From Paraspadella gotoi (taxonomy: Eukaryota; Chaetognatha): DNA of 64,000 bases. The notes below the pieces were generated by a model that did not search any database, was not told the DNA's origin, and worked only from the letters and a program-made list of their open reading frames with translations. Of the stretch, positions 20,001-59,046 are shown piece by piece. Position numbers and translations under genes: made by a program. Location of the stretch: contig CM119267.1 in NCBI GenBank assembly GCA_051294375.1, forward strand, positions 24,501,783 through 24,565,782, in the 5' to 3' direction. Each line of letters starts with the position of its first letter. Within the stretch, counting starts at the first letter, position 1.

Positions 20001-22552
20001 CGGACGGACCGACAGAAAAGTGACTTATAGAGTTGCTCCGCGAGTATTCGCGGCGCAACTAATAATAGGTAAATAAAGGAGATAAGAATTTAGTTCCTCT
20101 CCTCCTTTTCCCCTCCCTCTCCATCTCTCACTCCCCTCTCTCTATCCCCCCTCTCTGCTCCTCTCTCACTCCCTCTCTGGCTCCCATCCCTCCAGTCCTC
20201 CTTTTCAGCGCCATCTTGCCTCCTCTTCCTCTTCCTCCTCGTGGCGCCCATCTGCGTCGCCATCTGTCGTCGCAATCCATTGGTGGCGCCGATTTTGGCC
20301 TCCGGGTGGACGCCGGTCATCAGCGCAATGGGCATCAGCAGCTTGGGAGGTGAAGGGACTTGAGTTTTCGTTGGACGATCGATCGACAAAAGAATTGATT
20401 GATGGATTCGAGTTACAAGCGAAACTGATGATGTTTCAGACTATCTTTCAGACTATCTTTTCAGACTATCTGTCAGATGGTATTTTGACTGTCTGTTAGA
20501 CGATCTGTTAGACAGTCTGTCAGATTATCTGTTAAATTATCTGTTAAACTATCTGTCAGACTGTCTGTCAGACGGTTTTTTTACCGTCTATTAGACGTCT
20601 GTGAGACAGTCAGATTATCTGTTAAATTATCTGTTCAGACTGTCTTTCAGATGGTCTTTCAGACGGTCTGTTAGATGGTCCTGTTAGACGGTCTGTTAGA
20701 TGGGCTGTTAGACAGTCTATCAGATTATCTGTTAAATTATCTGTGAGACTATCTGTTAGACTATCTGTTAGAATATCTATCAGGCTGTCGACAGTTAAAT
20801 CGAACGATTCACTTGTTATTATGAAATTTTGGATCACGAGGATTTTTCTCCATCAATCAATCACACCCGCTTAACCGAAAAAACCCTTCAACCAATCAAC
20901 ATTCAACCCATCAATCGTTGAACTACTAAACCAATCAAATCGTTCAACCAATCATATTCTTCATCCAATCAGGTTTGATTCTCAACGCGTCGTTCCCATC
21001 TACTCGAGCATCGCCGCTTTTCAACCAATTATCAACGGCGTCGGGGGAAACCTCGTCGGCGTCATGGCGTCCAGGTTACGAGGGGGGGCTTGGCGTCGGT
21101 GTTTGGGGCTTTGGAAATGATGATCGTCACTTTGTTGGTCAAATATCGTCACTCGTAATAAATTGTCATATTGACGTTCTACCTTTTTTCGTTGGTTTGA
21201 AAATTGAGATGAAATTTTTTTCTTTTGTTTTCACAACGAAATATTCCACTGATAAAAGTCTGATAATAATCCAAATCCCTAATCCAAAAACTTTTTCACT
21301 AACCCTAATATTTTACCAAATCTATAACCCTAATCCCGAACCCCTATCCTAAACCCCTAACCTAATTTCTTAACTTAAAAAACTGAATTCAAGCTTAAAT
21401 GAGGCACTTTTGGTAAATATGGCCCACGATATTTCCTTCCCCTCAGAATCTCCACGGATCTCCATCGCGAGAAGAAAACTTCAGATGATGAAGAGGAGGA
21501 GGAATACTCCTCCCCTTCTTCCTCTTTCCTCCGTCCCTTCCTCTCCGCCTTTCTCGGTTCCTCCCGTCACTCCCTCTGCGCACGCGTTCTCCTCGCTCTC
21601 GTCCTCCCGGGTAAAGTTTCGATAGAGTGATACCGTGATGCAGAAGCGATTACGGTATCTTGATACTCTCCATTTTTTATTCATTGATCTTGGAAATCTT
21701 TTGCAATTTTTGTCCTATATTTCTGTTTTAATGTATTTATTATAATTTATTATATTATAATTTATTATAATTTAGGTCATCTCCTCTTTCTCTTCGCCCT
21801 TCATCTTTTCAACGCGAATGAACGAAATTTAAACTTTGCGTTTCTCTTCGCTTATTTGATGGCGGCGCACGTGCAGGTAATAAGATGATGTTACGTGTGA
21901 GAACGTGCGTTTGTATGCGTGTGCATGCGGGGATCTGTGTTGGCCTTCGTGTTCCTTTGTTTGCGGGTACGCTCGTGAGCCTTTATACGTGCCTTAATTT
22001 GGATTCATTTGCCTTTAGCTGCCTTTGTTTTACCGCGTTAACTAGCGAACAGACTTGATAATGGAAGATCAAAAAAGTTTATATTCTTGTTTAAAAAATC
22101 CGTCATTAGACCCGTTAAATATTTATAAAACTATTATTTTATGCCTTTAATTTATGAAAAATTGCAAAATTATAACTATGTATACTTTCTTTTGTCACCT
22201 TTTCATAAGGGATCCAAATATGTTAGAAAAATTTTAACACTTGATTTTAAAGTGTTGACTATTTATTATAGTAGCACTATAATACTACTTGTTTGTTAAA
22301 AAGATATCTTTAAGGATTCATATATTTTTATTCTCATCATGCTACTTCATTCCTCACCCCGTCTTCTCCTTCTCCCAGGTTGTTCTTTTGTTGACGATCG
22401 CCCTCTGGCTCGTGCGGTGGCTCTGGCGGCGCGGCATCGATCCGGACGACGCCGCCATCCCTTATTTGACGTCATTGGGCGACCTCTTTGGGACGGCGCT
22501 GTTGGCGGCGGCGTTCGTTGCGCTCGACGCCGTTGGTGTCGCTGTGAGTTGA
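10238..22552 (+). CDS. SLC41A: SLC41-family (MgtE-like) magnesium transporter, ten exons, 3' half duplicated
   Basis: A membrane Mg2+ carrier of the SLC41/MgtE family, two homologous transmembrane halves. Exons join in phase from [12 protein letters not shown] onward. Family hallmarks in order: [14 protein letters not shown] then [11 protein letters not shown] (half 1), [15 protein letters not shown] (acidic, cation-path loop), [32 protein letters not shown] then ISTDLHRE (half 2), [16 protein letters not shown], and [20 protein letters not shown] near the C terminus, which stops at GVAVS. About 440 residues are expected, slightly short of vertebrate SLC41A1 but normal for invertebrates; the N-terminal cytosolic tail is very short. 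An acidic DDEEEEE loop lies between the repeats. Exons 5-10 occur twice (14.1-17.4 and 19.2-22.6 kb); each copy has indels the other lacks. Plasma-membrane Mg homeostasis (Na/Mg exchange in vertebrate SLC41A1) is inferred from the family. Confidence 0.93.
10581..10742 (+). CDS. SLC41A: SLC41 exon 2
   Basis: Acceptor GGTCTCAG, donor AAGG|GTGAGA. It reads [20 protein letters not shown], a membrane segment, then [18 protein letters not shown], the most conserved SLC41 signature. Confidence 0.93.
10814..10926 (+). CDS. SLC41A: SLC41 exon 3
   Basis: Acceptor CTTGGCAG, donor CAG|GTTAGT. It reads [18 protein letters not shown] and ends [12 protein letters not shown], the conserved [12 protein letters not shown] cation-binding helix and following loop. 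Confidence 0.95.
10927..13073. other. SLC41 intron 3 with assembly gap and pyrimidine tract
   Basis: Contains a 679-base gap (11763-12441), immediately followed by a 30-base copy of the start of the 1.3 kb repeat of the LicD locus. From 12765 to the acceptor it is an almost pure C/T tract of about 310 bases built of TTTCCTCCCTCTCTTTCC units, lacking AG until the real acceptor. Confidence 0.7.
13074..13254 (+). CDS. SLC41A: SLC41 exon 4
   Basis: Acceptor TTTCCAG, donor TTGG|GTGAAC, 181 nt, phase 0 to 1. It reads [19 protein letters not shown] and ends [13 protein letters not shown]; two membrane segments with a Ser/Ala-rich loop between. Confidence 0.92.
13255..14157. other. SLC41 intron 4 (pyrimidine-rich, GA microsatellite)
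   Basis: Long TTTTC/CTTTT tract (13460-13870), (GA)n broken by a 25-base gap (13976-14090) and a (TCC)n run ending at the acceptor of exon 5. No exon is seen. Confidence 0.6.
14158..14305 (+). CDS. SLC41A: SLC41 exon 5 (copy 1)
   Basis: Acceptor CCTCCAG; it reads [20 protein letters not shown] then [11 protein letters not shown] is missing in the run before GATTTGACG relative to copy 2, breaking the frame; it keeps TTLAI, the family reading, where copy 2 has an extra base. The donor is probably GAG|GTTAAG. Confidence 0.8.
14650..14985. mobile_element. Hairpin-ended element, GCGCCGC class (SLC41 copy 1)
   Basis: Begins TTTCCTGAAGGCGGCGC, contains GACCGACGGACA-type repeats (14755-14935) and ends in the hairpin GTTGCTCCGCGA/TCGCGGCGCAAC preceded by AAGTGACTTATAGA. 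The layout matches the GATCTGC-class element at 4.6-7.3 kb but with a different stem sequence. Present at the same intron position in the other duplicate and once more at 42.5 kb. Confidence 0.65.
15111..15260 (+). CDS. SLC41A: SLC41 exon 6 (copy 1)
   Basis: Acceptor CCCTCCAG, donor GGGAG|GTGAAG. The first half is open ([19 protein letters not shown]); it then lacks bases relative to copy 2 before [14 protein letters not shown]. Membrane segment plus the conserved SGW-PVI-AM-ISS helix. Confidence 0.82.
15340..15700. repeat. 12-bp TCTGTTAGACGG-type tandem repeat
   Basis: Roughly 28 degenerate 12-base units (TCTGTCAGACTA, TCTGTTAAATTA and similar) in the SLC41 intron after exon 6; the second copy is at 20440-20795. 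Confidence 0.85.
15869..15969 (+). CDS. SLC41A: SLC41 exon 7 (copy 1, frame-broken)
   Basis: Acceptor CCAATCAG, donor CCAG|GTTACG. GGLILN is followed by indels, then the region equivalent to [15 protein letters not shown] is out of frame by missing bases (ATCAAACGCG for ATCAACGGCG in copy 2). Confidence 0.75.
16345..16507 (+). CDS. SLC41A: SLC41 exon 8 (copy 1)
   Basis: Acceptor CCCTCGAG (CCCTCAG in copy 2). It reads [19 protein letters not shown] then a Ser-rich loop; a C missing in TCCTCCGTCAC breaks the end [10 protein letters not shown]. Confidence 0.8.
16672..16771 (+). CDS. SLC41A: SLC41 exon 9 (copy 1)
   Basis: Acceptor AATTTAG, donor GTGCAG|GTAATA. It starts GHLLFLFAL; one-base losses before TTCAACGCG and in GATGCGG break the frame relative to copy 2. 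Confidence 0.8.
17268..17439 (+). CDS. SLC41A: SLC41 last exon (copy 1, frame-broken)
   Basis: Acceptor CTCCCAG. It reads [19 protein letters not shown] then [20 protein letters not shown]; a missing C in GACGGCGTGTTGG and a missing T near the end destroy the C terminus that copy 2 keeps. Confidence 0.85.
17440..19231. other. Downstream flank of SLC41 copy 1 up to exon 5 of copy 2
   Basis: AT-rich sequence matching 22553-24319 almost base for base. It includes a more GC-rich patch (18360-18640) that is open on both strands for about 70 codons but is damaged differently in the two copies; no gene is recognised. The tandem junction is at 19194/19195. Confidence 0.6.
19232..19382 (+). CDS. SLC41A: SLC41 exon 5 (copy 2)
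   Basis: Acceptor CCCTCCAG, probable donor GAGAG|GTTAAG. It reads [20 protein letters not shown] then [15 protein letters not shown]; an extra G after ACGCTC shifts the last residues, where copy 1 keeps LAI. The LGDLTTL acidic motif is intact here only. Confidence 0.85.
19728..20063. mobile_element. Hairpin-ended element, GCGCCGC class (SLC41 copy 2)
   Basis: Same element as at 14650-14985, here with a longer and cleaner GACGGACCGACGGAC tandem stretch (19840-20015) and the same terminal hairpin CCGCGAGTATTCGCGG. Confidence 0.65.
20196..20349 (+). CDS. SLC41A: SLC41 exon 6 (copy 2)
   Basis: Acceptor CCCTCCAG, donor GGGAG|GTGAAG. An extra C in ATCTTGCCTCC breaks the start that copy 1 keeps, but [18 protein letters not shown] and [13 protein letters not shown] are intact here. 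The two copies together give one uninterrupted reading. Confidence 0.85.
20973..21074 (+). CDS. SLC41A: SLC41 exon 7 (copy 2)
   Basis: Acceptor CCAATCAG, donor CCAG|GTTACG. It starts [10 protein letters not shown], has one frameshift at TTCCCATC, then [19 protein letters not shown], the second-half signature of SLC41. Confidence 0.88.
21447..21610 (+). CDS. SLC41A: SLC41 exon 8 (copy 2)
   Basis: Acceptor CCCCTCAG, donor CCGG|GTAAAG, open throughout: [19 protein letters not shown], Ser/Pro loop, [18 protein letters not shown] then LALVLPG. It completes the ASR-IST-LHR family motif across the junction with exon 7. Confidence 0.9.
21776..21876 (+). CDS. SLC41A: SLC41 exon 9 (copy 2)
   Basis: Acceptor AATTTAG, donor CAG|GTAATA; open: [18 protein letters not shown], then [14 protein letters not shown]. 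Two membrane segments separated by a short loop. Confidence 0.9.
22379..22552 (+). CDS. SLC41A: SLC41 last exon (copy 2, intact)
   Basis: Acceptor CTCCCAG, phase 0; open to TGA at 22550: [39 protein letters not shown], then [18 protein letters not shown]. The PDD-AIPYLT-LGDL motif is the second acidic signature of the family. Confidence 0.95.
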   Translation, partial: VVLLLTIALWLVRWLWRRGIDPDDAAIPYLTSLGDLFGTALLAAAFVALDAVGVAVS

Positions 22553-24760
22553 TCTCGAACAAAAGAGCATCGATGATCGATCGATTCGGCGACGAAGGAT
22601 CGACGGATAGAAAAGAAAAATATCATCGTTTGAATATATAAGAATAATTAGTACTTTTCACTGTTCAGCGCTAAATTAAAACAATTATGGGAATCTACAT
22701 TTATATTTAATTTGATTGAACATAGTAATTTTAAAATCTACCTAAAGCTACTTACCAACATTGTATTATTACATAAATAAAACCGAAGTGCCCTCATATA
22801 ATTTTCTGTTTGTTTACATTATTTTTATTAACCCCTTTTTTCCTCGGTTATGACATACAAGCCCTCGATTGATTTGCTGTTTATTGCGATATACCACTAA
22901 GTCTTGTAATCTGTTTGATTATTTATATCATCACAAAAAAGGAAACCCCTTAATTTAATGATAATTAGGTTGACAAAATTAAAAAAGTTAGTTTGTGGTC
23001 ACGTGATGAGAAATTTAATTCGGACAGAAATCATCATCACGCGGAACGTAAATAGTCTAATTAACCAAATATAAATAACTTTATGCTGTAGAGAATGAAT
23101 CTTTCAGTCCTAAGGAGGTTGTATTATGTAATAAAACTTATTTGTAACCTCTAAAAAAACTATAATTGCCAACAAATTTACATCATTTCTATATCTTTAC
23201 ATGTATGTTTTCCATCATGGTACAAGAAAAACCCTCGGCTCAGCCACTTGGGGAGACGAAAAGCACAATACTGTAAAAAGTAGGGTTTAAGACGACGTGC
23301 GAACCACGGGCTTTCCCTTGCTAACCACCGATTTTACCAACATGTCAATAAGCTCTGCGTAAACAAATTGACGTTTTAATTGACATATTATGAAATACCA
23401 TAATTTAATCAATAACAAAAAACGTGGCTCAGGTCTGGGACTCTTTGATGGTACACCCGCTTTCCCTTTCCAATCCCACGCAACTTTTCTGTCGAACCGT
23501 TCATCCTGGAAAGCGTTAAGGCGCCCTCGCGGTTAATTGTTTCGACAGAGAATGTTGGAAACATCGCTGCGAACGATTCTTATCGATGAGCCGCCAGATG
23601 GAATCGGCGTCTCATCGACGTTTGGACGGCGGCGGATATCCTCCCGATGGTGGCGGAGGATTCCGGGGTGGGATTGGCAACCCTCCATGCCTGGCCACGC
23701 TCTCCCATGAAGGCTGGGATCACAGCAGGGAGCCAACTCCCGCCGAGGGGAGAATATCTCTTAAATGAGAGAGTCAATTTACGGACCGGCATAAACTCGT
23801 ACGGTGTAAAAGAATAAAATATAAAATGAAATCTAATATATTGACTATAATAAATTAATTTATCTCAATTGTACTGAATTGCTAAATTTCTTAATGAAAA
23901 AGTTTTCAGACGCGAGAGCTTTGAAATATCCTACTAAGTATCTTTTATATCTTATCAATTTGTCTAGCTCACTTTCATAATATCTAATTATTATCTATCT
24001 CTCCGTTATTATTATATGATTATTCAAACACGTTACAAATTTTCAATTTTGCACTATGATATATTTACAGCAAATTGAAATGATTAAAATATAATAATAT
24101 TGTTGTTGAAACGAATAGAAGTAATAAACCGGAAAAGTCAAATGTTTTTTTTATCATTAAATCGCGATAATGATTTGATTTTTGCACCAATGATAAAACA
24201 TAGCAATTAATAATTATTTTAATAAAGGTACAAAGCAGTGAAGGTTTTCTTTGTTTGTTTTTGTTTGCATTAATGATGGATATAATTCTACCGCAAAATT
24301 TGGTTTCGTACTTTTTGCGTCTCGTCTCAAACAATTTTTGTTTTGGTTGAAATCGCCTTTGTTGCGAGATGACTATGACTATGAACTATGAATTTATATG
24401 AACTTATTAAAAAAAAACTACGGAAGTAATAAATGTAACAAGAATGTAAAAAAAAATTATTAATATTTTTTAAACCTTGAATTGATATGCAAGAACGTTA
24501 TAGATCAGGAGAGCATCATATTGCATCGTGACGAGAGACAGCAACATGGTCGACCAGAATTAAACCTTGCAACAGTAACTGTTGCACCCTCATTTTGACA
24601 ACATTATCTGGAGGAACATGACCAGATTGTATAAAACTGACATTGACAATGACATTGACAATGACATTAACATTGATATATATTACTCAAAAAAGAAACA
24701 GAAAAAACATAACAAAACAAAACAAGAGACGTAAAAGAATCAATGGCAACGAACTATCGT
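22553..24760. other. SLC41 3' flank (end of copy 2) and AT-rich intergenic
   Basis: Duplicate of 17440-19194 up to 24319, then unique AT-rich sequence with a short TGACAA/TGACAT repeat (24638-24680). No gene recognised. Confidence 0.55.
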
Positions 24761-25135
24761 CAAGAAGAAGAGAAGAAAGGCCTTGTTGTTGTTGTTGTTG
24801 TTGTTGTGTCTTCTGGGTCTCGACTTTTGTTTGACGAGTTGACTCCTGATGGCGCCGTTCTGCGGACGCGACGGGTATTTCATCTCCCGGCGCCGCCTCC
24901 AGGACGCCAGCGCTGCTGCCCGCCGGTGCAGCTGCTGCCGCTAACGCTGCCGCCGCCGCCGCCGGTTGTTCATTTGCCAGAAGAACGAAACGCGTTTTTC
25001 AGTTTTTGGTTTATCGTCTTCGTCCTCCCAGTGATGGAGTTGTTGATGTTGTTGTTGATGTTGTTGAAGAGGCCGGATTCGCGGCGGCGACGGGACGAAC
25101 GAAGGAAAGTTCCATCGCTGTTTCGTCTTCAGATG

Positions 25136-25137
<2 letters not shown>
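24760..25137 (-). CDS. Coding-like Ala/Gln/Pro-rich stretch, possible TRPC 3' exon
   Basis: GC-rich island amid AT-rich DNA. On the minus strand one frame gives EDEDDKPKTEKRVSFFWQMN and, after an apparent one-base shift, AALAAAAAPAGSSAGVLEAA and GDEIPVASAERRHQEST with a (Gln)n end. The composition resembles the Ala-rich tail exons of the TRPC gene at 27.4-29.2 kb, so it may be its last exon. The plus strand is also open for about 130 codons here, so strand and coding status are not settled. Confidence 0.3.
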
Positions 25138-25203
<66 letters not shown>

Positions 25204-25265
25204 GGGAGAGAGAGAGGGAGGCGAGAGAGAGAGAGAGAGAGAGAGAAGAGGATGAGAGAGAGAGA

Positions 25266-25317
<52 letters not shown>

Positions 25318-25372
25318 AGAGAGAGGGCAGAGAGAGAGAGAGAAGAAAAGAGAGAGAGAGGGGAGAGGGGGA
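25138..25372. repeat. (GA)n microsatellite, interrupted
   Basis: GA runs broken by GGGGA and AAG, directly upstream (coding-strand CT) of the coding-like stretch at 24760-25137. Confidence 0.95.
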
Positions 25373-26646
25373 AGTAAGGTGATGGAGAAGTTTAATAAAA
25401 TTATTACTCACTCATTTACACTCTCTCTCTCTTTTTTCACTCTCACTATCTCTCTCTATATGTCAGTCTCCCTCCCTCCTTCCTCTCACTATCCTCTCTC
25501 TTCCTTCCCTCCCCTTCCCTCACTTTCTCACTAATCTCTCTCTCTCTCTCTTTCCCTCTCCCCTCCTCTCTCTCTTTCCCTCTCTCCCCCCTCCCTCCTC
25601 TCTCTCCTCTCCTCGAGATATTACGCGGGCCATATCCTCGCAGTTTAAACTGTTAAACTTCGCGCAGTTTCGGGGAAGAGAACTATAAGTTCACCGCAAC
25701 TACGCCCTGCGGCGGTCTTCGCCGGGATTTCATTCCCGCAATCCCCGCCCAATTCTTGACGGGGACGAAAAAATGGCCCAATCTCTCCTCTCCCTCTCTC
25801 ATCTCTCTAGTCTATCTCTCATCTCTCTCTCGCAAACTCGTTCTTTTGTTTTTTGGGCTTCAAGGTATCTCAATAGCGATAACAATGAGGGTCATAGATT
25901 AAATTTTTCTTTGCTTTCTTTTAATATATTTTTAAATACTACAGAAATATTATAGAACTGAAAAAAGTAAAAAAAAAAGAAAGAAAGAAAAAATATAGGA
26001 AAAAAAGAAAAAAAAAGAAAGAAGAAAAAGATAATTAAAAGAAAAAGAAAGAAAGACATATAGTATATTGTATGTTGTAGAAAAGTGTGTTATTGAGCTG
26101 GATATACAGCTTCGATGGAATAGAGTGCTAATGAAGACTTGAATTAAAATCAAAACAACAACAACAACAAATGTCTCAAAATAAATCGTTGTTTGCTATA
26201 ATTCAAACTTTTCTCATTCAAAACACAAAGATGCTAAGTAACATTATTTTTGTATTTTTTATATTGGTTGTACCAATTTCTTCAAAATATTATAATTCAT
26301 TTGATCAAAAAAGAGAGACAGACAGAGAGAGAGAGATAGATATATATATATATATAATATATAAGAAAGCAAGAGAAGAGGTAGACAAAGAGAGAGAAGA
26401 AAGTGAAGAGATATAAAAAATAGAAAAAAAAGAAATAGAGTGAGAAAGAGATAGAGATACAAAGAGAGATAAAGAGAGAGAGAGATAGAGAGAGAGACAG
26501 AGAGAAAGAGAGACAGAGACAGAGAGAGAGAGAATATCATGAAAAAAAAAAAAGAGGAGAGGTAGAAGGAGACAAAGAGAGAAAGTGAGAGATAGATAAA
26601 AATAGAAAAAAAAGAAATAGAGTGAGAAAAAGAGAGAGATACAGAG

Positions 26647-26680
<34 letters not shown>

Positions 26681-27154
26681 TATATATATATAGATTGAAA
26701 GAGAGAGGAGAGAGAGAGAGAGAGTAAATAGAAAATAAAAAGAGAGAGGTAGACTGAGAGAGAGAGAGAATATAAAATAGAGGGTTTAGGAATGAATCTA
26801 AATGCAAATAATATTTATTTAAATTAGGATTGTTAAGGTTTCGTATGTTTTTAGTTAAAATATTTTTATAACAAGGACTGCCCATGATGATGATTCACGG
26901 CGGGGACAGGGCTTCAAACGTCAATCCCCATCAAAAATAGTGGCGGGGATTCCGCGCCGTGGATAGGCAGAAGGCTTCAAAACAGTAATCCCCGTGAAAA
27001 TAGTGGTAGGGATTCCCCCAAAACAGAGGGAAAAAAGACAGTTTTTCTGTGAACAGAAAGAGGGCGCAGTTGAAACTGTCCCCTTAATAGCCATTCAAAC
27101 TGCGCCTTATTGGACGGCGTCATACTTGTCTCCCTCCCTCCCTCTCTCTCTTCC

Positions 27155-27185
<31 letters not shown>

Positions 27186-27357
27186 TTCATCCTCTCTCCC
27201 TCCTCCCTCTCTCTCCTCTCTCTCTCTGTCTCCCTCCCTCCCTCTCTCTCTTCCCTCTCTCCCTCTCTCTCTCCCTCTCTCCTCCCTCTCTCTCTTCCCT
27301 CTCTCTCTCTCTCTCTTCCTCTCTCCTCCCTCCCTCTTCTTCTCTCTCTCCTCTCTC

Positions 27358-27412
<55 letters not shown>
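25373..27412. other. Microsatellite-dominated intergenic region
   Basis: CT-rich (25410-25610), A-rich and GA/TA runs (25960-26780), one diverged copy of the 160-bp repeat unit (26070-26150), a short pair of GGCGGGGATTCC-like repeats (26900-27020) and interrupted CT (27124-27411). No exon seen. Confidence 0.6.
27124..27411. repeat. (CT)n microsatellite, interrupted
   Basis: CTCTCT with CCCTC interruptions; the last 50 bases are pure. Confidence 0.95.
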
Positions 27413-56347
<28,935 letters not shown>

Positions 56348-56559
56348 TTATTCTTACCAACTTTCGTTTTTAAAATTTTTTTCTTATCTGTTCCCCTTTT
56401 TTAAACCCTTTCAACCCAACTTTGCTTTTCTTACTAACAAATTATAGACAAGTCGCTCGTTCATTAAACAAATGCTATCGTCAACATAAGTTAGCTTTAT
56501 ATGCTCCCGCCCACTTCTCTTCAAATCCTCCTTCTCCTCCTCCTCCTCCTCCTCCTCCT

Positions 56560-58440
56560 CGGTTTGGCAGCTCAAATTATTTGAACAAAGACGATGACGA
56601 CGACGAATACAACGATGAAGACAACAACGAAGTCTTTGTACTTTGTGACCCGTAGTATCGTAGTGGTCAATAAGAATGACCTGTTCTTACCCGAACATAA
56701 ATGACTTTGTTATGGCTGACCTTTTTCAGTCAATGTAAATACTAGTTGTTGTTGTTGTTGTTATTTTTATCGGTTTTGCTTTTTACTCTGTTTTTGATAA
56801 TACATGTTTTTTCTTTATCATGAAAAACAATTGGTATTGCTCGACGTTTCTTTTGGACATTCTTAACTATTGTGCAACCTTCTAGACATTTTTTCCTTGT
56901 TATCGTCGTTTTTAGTTTCATTTGTTTTCAAACGTATAATCAATCCAAAGATAGAGTACATCAGTCCACGCCCCCGCAACGATTCTGCGCCAAGCCTCTC
57001 ATTGTCATTGAGTCAGAGGTGGCGACCCATCACCCCGAGATTCGTCAAACCCTTGGCAGACATCTCTTTTCACCCAAATCCGCGCCGACAGTGATTCAAC
57101 CAACGCCCGCATCGACGAACTCAGAGGCCTTGTCCTCTCGTTGCAGTCAACTCTCGACGCCGCTCTGGCCGAGTTATCGAGACCTTCAGAGACGCGAACG
57201 GAAACCGAGATGCAGCAGCAGTTCTCAATATTCTTATTTTATCTGGACCCACGCATCTCTACAAAGACTTACTTTTCTTTCGCTAATGCTGCTAATCTGT
57301 TTAATATTCGTTTTGTATCAATTTTGTCTTTGTTGATTCATTTGAATAATTTTTGTACATTTTGTCACATGTATATTTATATACATAGAATACACTTTAT
57401 TTCATTTTTAAAACTTTTGTTTAATTTGTTTCGTCCTATAGCGATCTTAGTTAGTTGAAAGTTCAGATAAAGTTCATTACCAGATGGGCTTGATTTAATA
57501 AAAAAACGTGTTGGAATACTATTAAAGTGGGCTATAATTAAGTTAGCTTCTTTAAGCATATGAACATTTTTTTATGCTATGGTCAGCAAAAAAGTCCTAC
57601 TTGAATATGCAAATGTCAATAATCAGTACAAATAAAAAAAAATCAACGGGAATAGATCCAATGCAGTGACTCAAATGAGAATTTTGAGAAAAATTTGAGG
57701 CGTGTTTTTCATGTATTATCAAAAACAGAGTATAAAGCAAAAACGATAAAAATAACAACAAAACAACTAGTGTTTACATTGACTGAAAAAGGTCAGCCCT
57801 AACAAGGTCATTTATGTTCGGGTAAGAACAGGTCATTCTTATTGACCTCTACAATACTACGGGTCACAAAGTACAAAAGAATTTGTCGTCATCTTCGTCG
57901 TTGTATTCGTCTTCGTCATCGTCTTTGTTCAAATATTTGAGCTGCCAAATATCCCCCCCAAGCGCTGTTGTCGACTTGGCTGATGTCAGGGATGACAGGT
58001 CGTGCTCAAAATTCTTTGTCGATCGGCTCCAATGTTGCCAGGAGTGGTAGGCGCTTGCAGCGGCAACGCTGATGTCGCATCCGGCGCCAGACGCGGGTTG
58101 GGCGTAAGCTCGGGGTGATCCGCTGCGGCAGGAGACAAAGGTTGACGAGAAGAGTCGCTAAGGTATGATGGTGGAAGTCGTGGAGTTCCAAAGTAGGGAC
58201 GAGGCTGGCACTTGAAATCCTCACTCTCTTGCCTGCGTCTGAGGGCCCTGCTGCTGGCATCTCGGTTTCCGTTCGCGTCTCTGAAGGTCTCGATAAAACT
58301 CTGCCAGCGGCGTCGAGAGTTGACTGCAACGAGGAGGACCAAGGCCTTCTGAGTCGTCGATGCGGGGCGTTGTTGAATCACTGTCGGCAGCGGATTTGGG
58401 TTGAAAAGAGATGTCTGCCAGGGTTTGACGAATCTCGGGG
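56560..58440. mobile_element. Interleaved inverted copies of a gag-like repeat
   Basis: Block A (56562-56815) and block C (56980-57217) are plus-oriented. Block A reappears inverted at 57710-57945 and block C inverted at 58236-58440, giving the order A, C, A-inverted, C-inverted. A ends in an acidic reading (NKDDDDDEYNDEDNNE) with a stop. C encodes ARIDELRGLVLSLQSTLDAA then LAELSRPSETRTETEM, a coiled-coil-like stretch reminiscent of retrotransposon ORF1/gag proteins. Between the inverted C and A is a Pro/Ala-rich stretch (PLSPAAADHPELTPNPRLAP). No RT is seen. A 25-base gap follows at 58441. Confidence 0.55.
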
Positions 58441-58532
58441 NNNNNNNNNNNNNNNNNNNNNNNNNAATAAATATGATTAAACAGATTTAAGTCATGTTAT
58501 ATTTCCAAGTACTGCATTAACTCCTATTTTTA

Positions 58533-58927
58533 GTCAGATCTGCTTTCAGCAGATCCCGACTCTATAATTCACTTGGCTGCTAGAGGAGGTTATAAAAGTT
58601 ACGGATAGTCATCTGCAGACCACTTAGCGCCTTATCCAATTAATTATCTAATTAATTAAACGATAAATTAATCAATCAATTTATTTAGTTATCTATTAAT
58701 TAATTATTTAATCAAGTCAATCGTTATTGGTATTATTGTCGTCATCGCCATCATCGTCGTCGTTGCTTTTGTCGTGGTCAGTGATAAAAAGACCTAAAAA
58801 TAAAGATTTCGGATCAAATTAATTAATTTATTAATAAAATTATTGTTTTAGTTTATATAGTTTGTATTACTTAATTAATTAATTACCGCTAATGATCGTC
58901 GGCAGATCCGACATTGTTTGCTCAAAC
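58533..58927. mobile_element. Hairpin-ended element, GATCTGC class, short copy
   Basis: One end GTCAGATCTGCTTTCAGCAG then ATCCCGACTCTATAATTCAC; the other GGCAGATCCGACATTGTTTG then CTCAAAC. Same ends as the 2.7 kb element at 4561-7306, with only ~350 bp of ATTA-rich filler between. Confidence 0.7.
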
Positions 58928-59046
58928 TTTTTTAAACTCCAATTTATGTTTGGGATAACATACAATAAAATCACCAAGAAATTCAACAATTGTTTAAACG
59001 TAATCCAGCATGTCATTCATTAGTTTTGAAAACACATTCATTGGTT

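Larger units (their letters stand above)
14126..24319. repeat. 5.1 kb head-to-tail duplication carrying SLC41 exons 5-10
   Basis: Copy 1 is about 14126-19194, copy 2 about 19195-24319. The junction joins GTACTTTTTGCGT (end of copy 1) to CCCTGCCCCTTCCTCC (start of copy 2); outside it, copy 2 continues CTCGTCTCAAAC. The copies include exons, introns, the hairpin-ended element, 12-bp repeats and more than 1.7 kb beyond the stop codon, and differ mostly by single-base indels in homopolymers. Confidence 0.93.
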
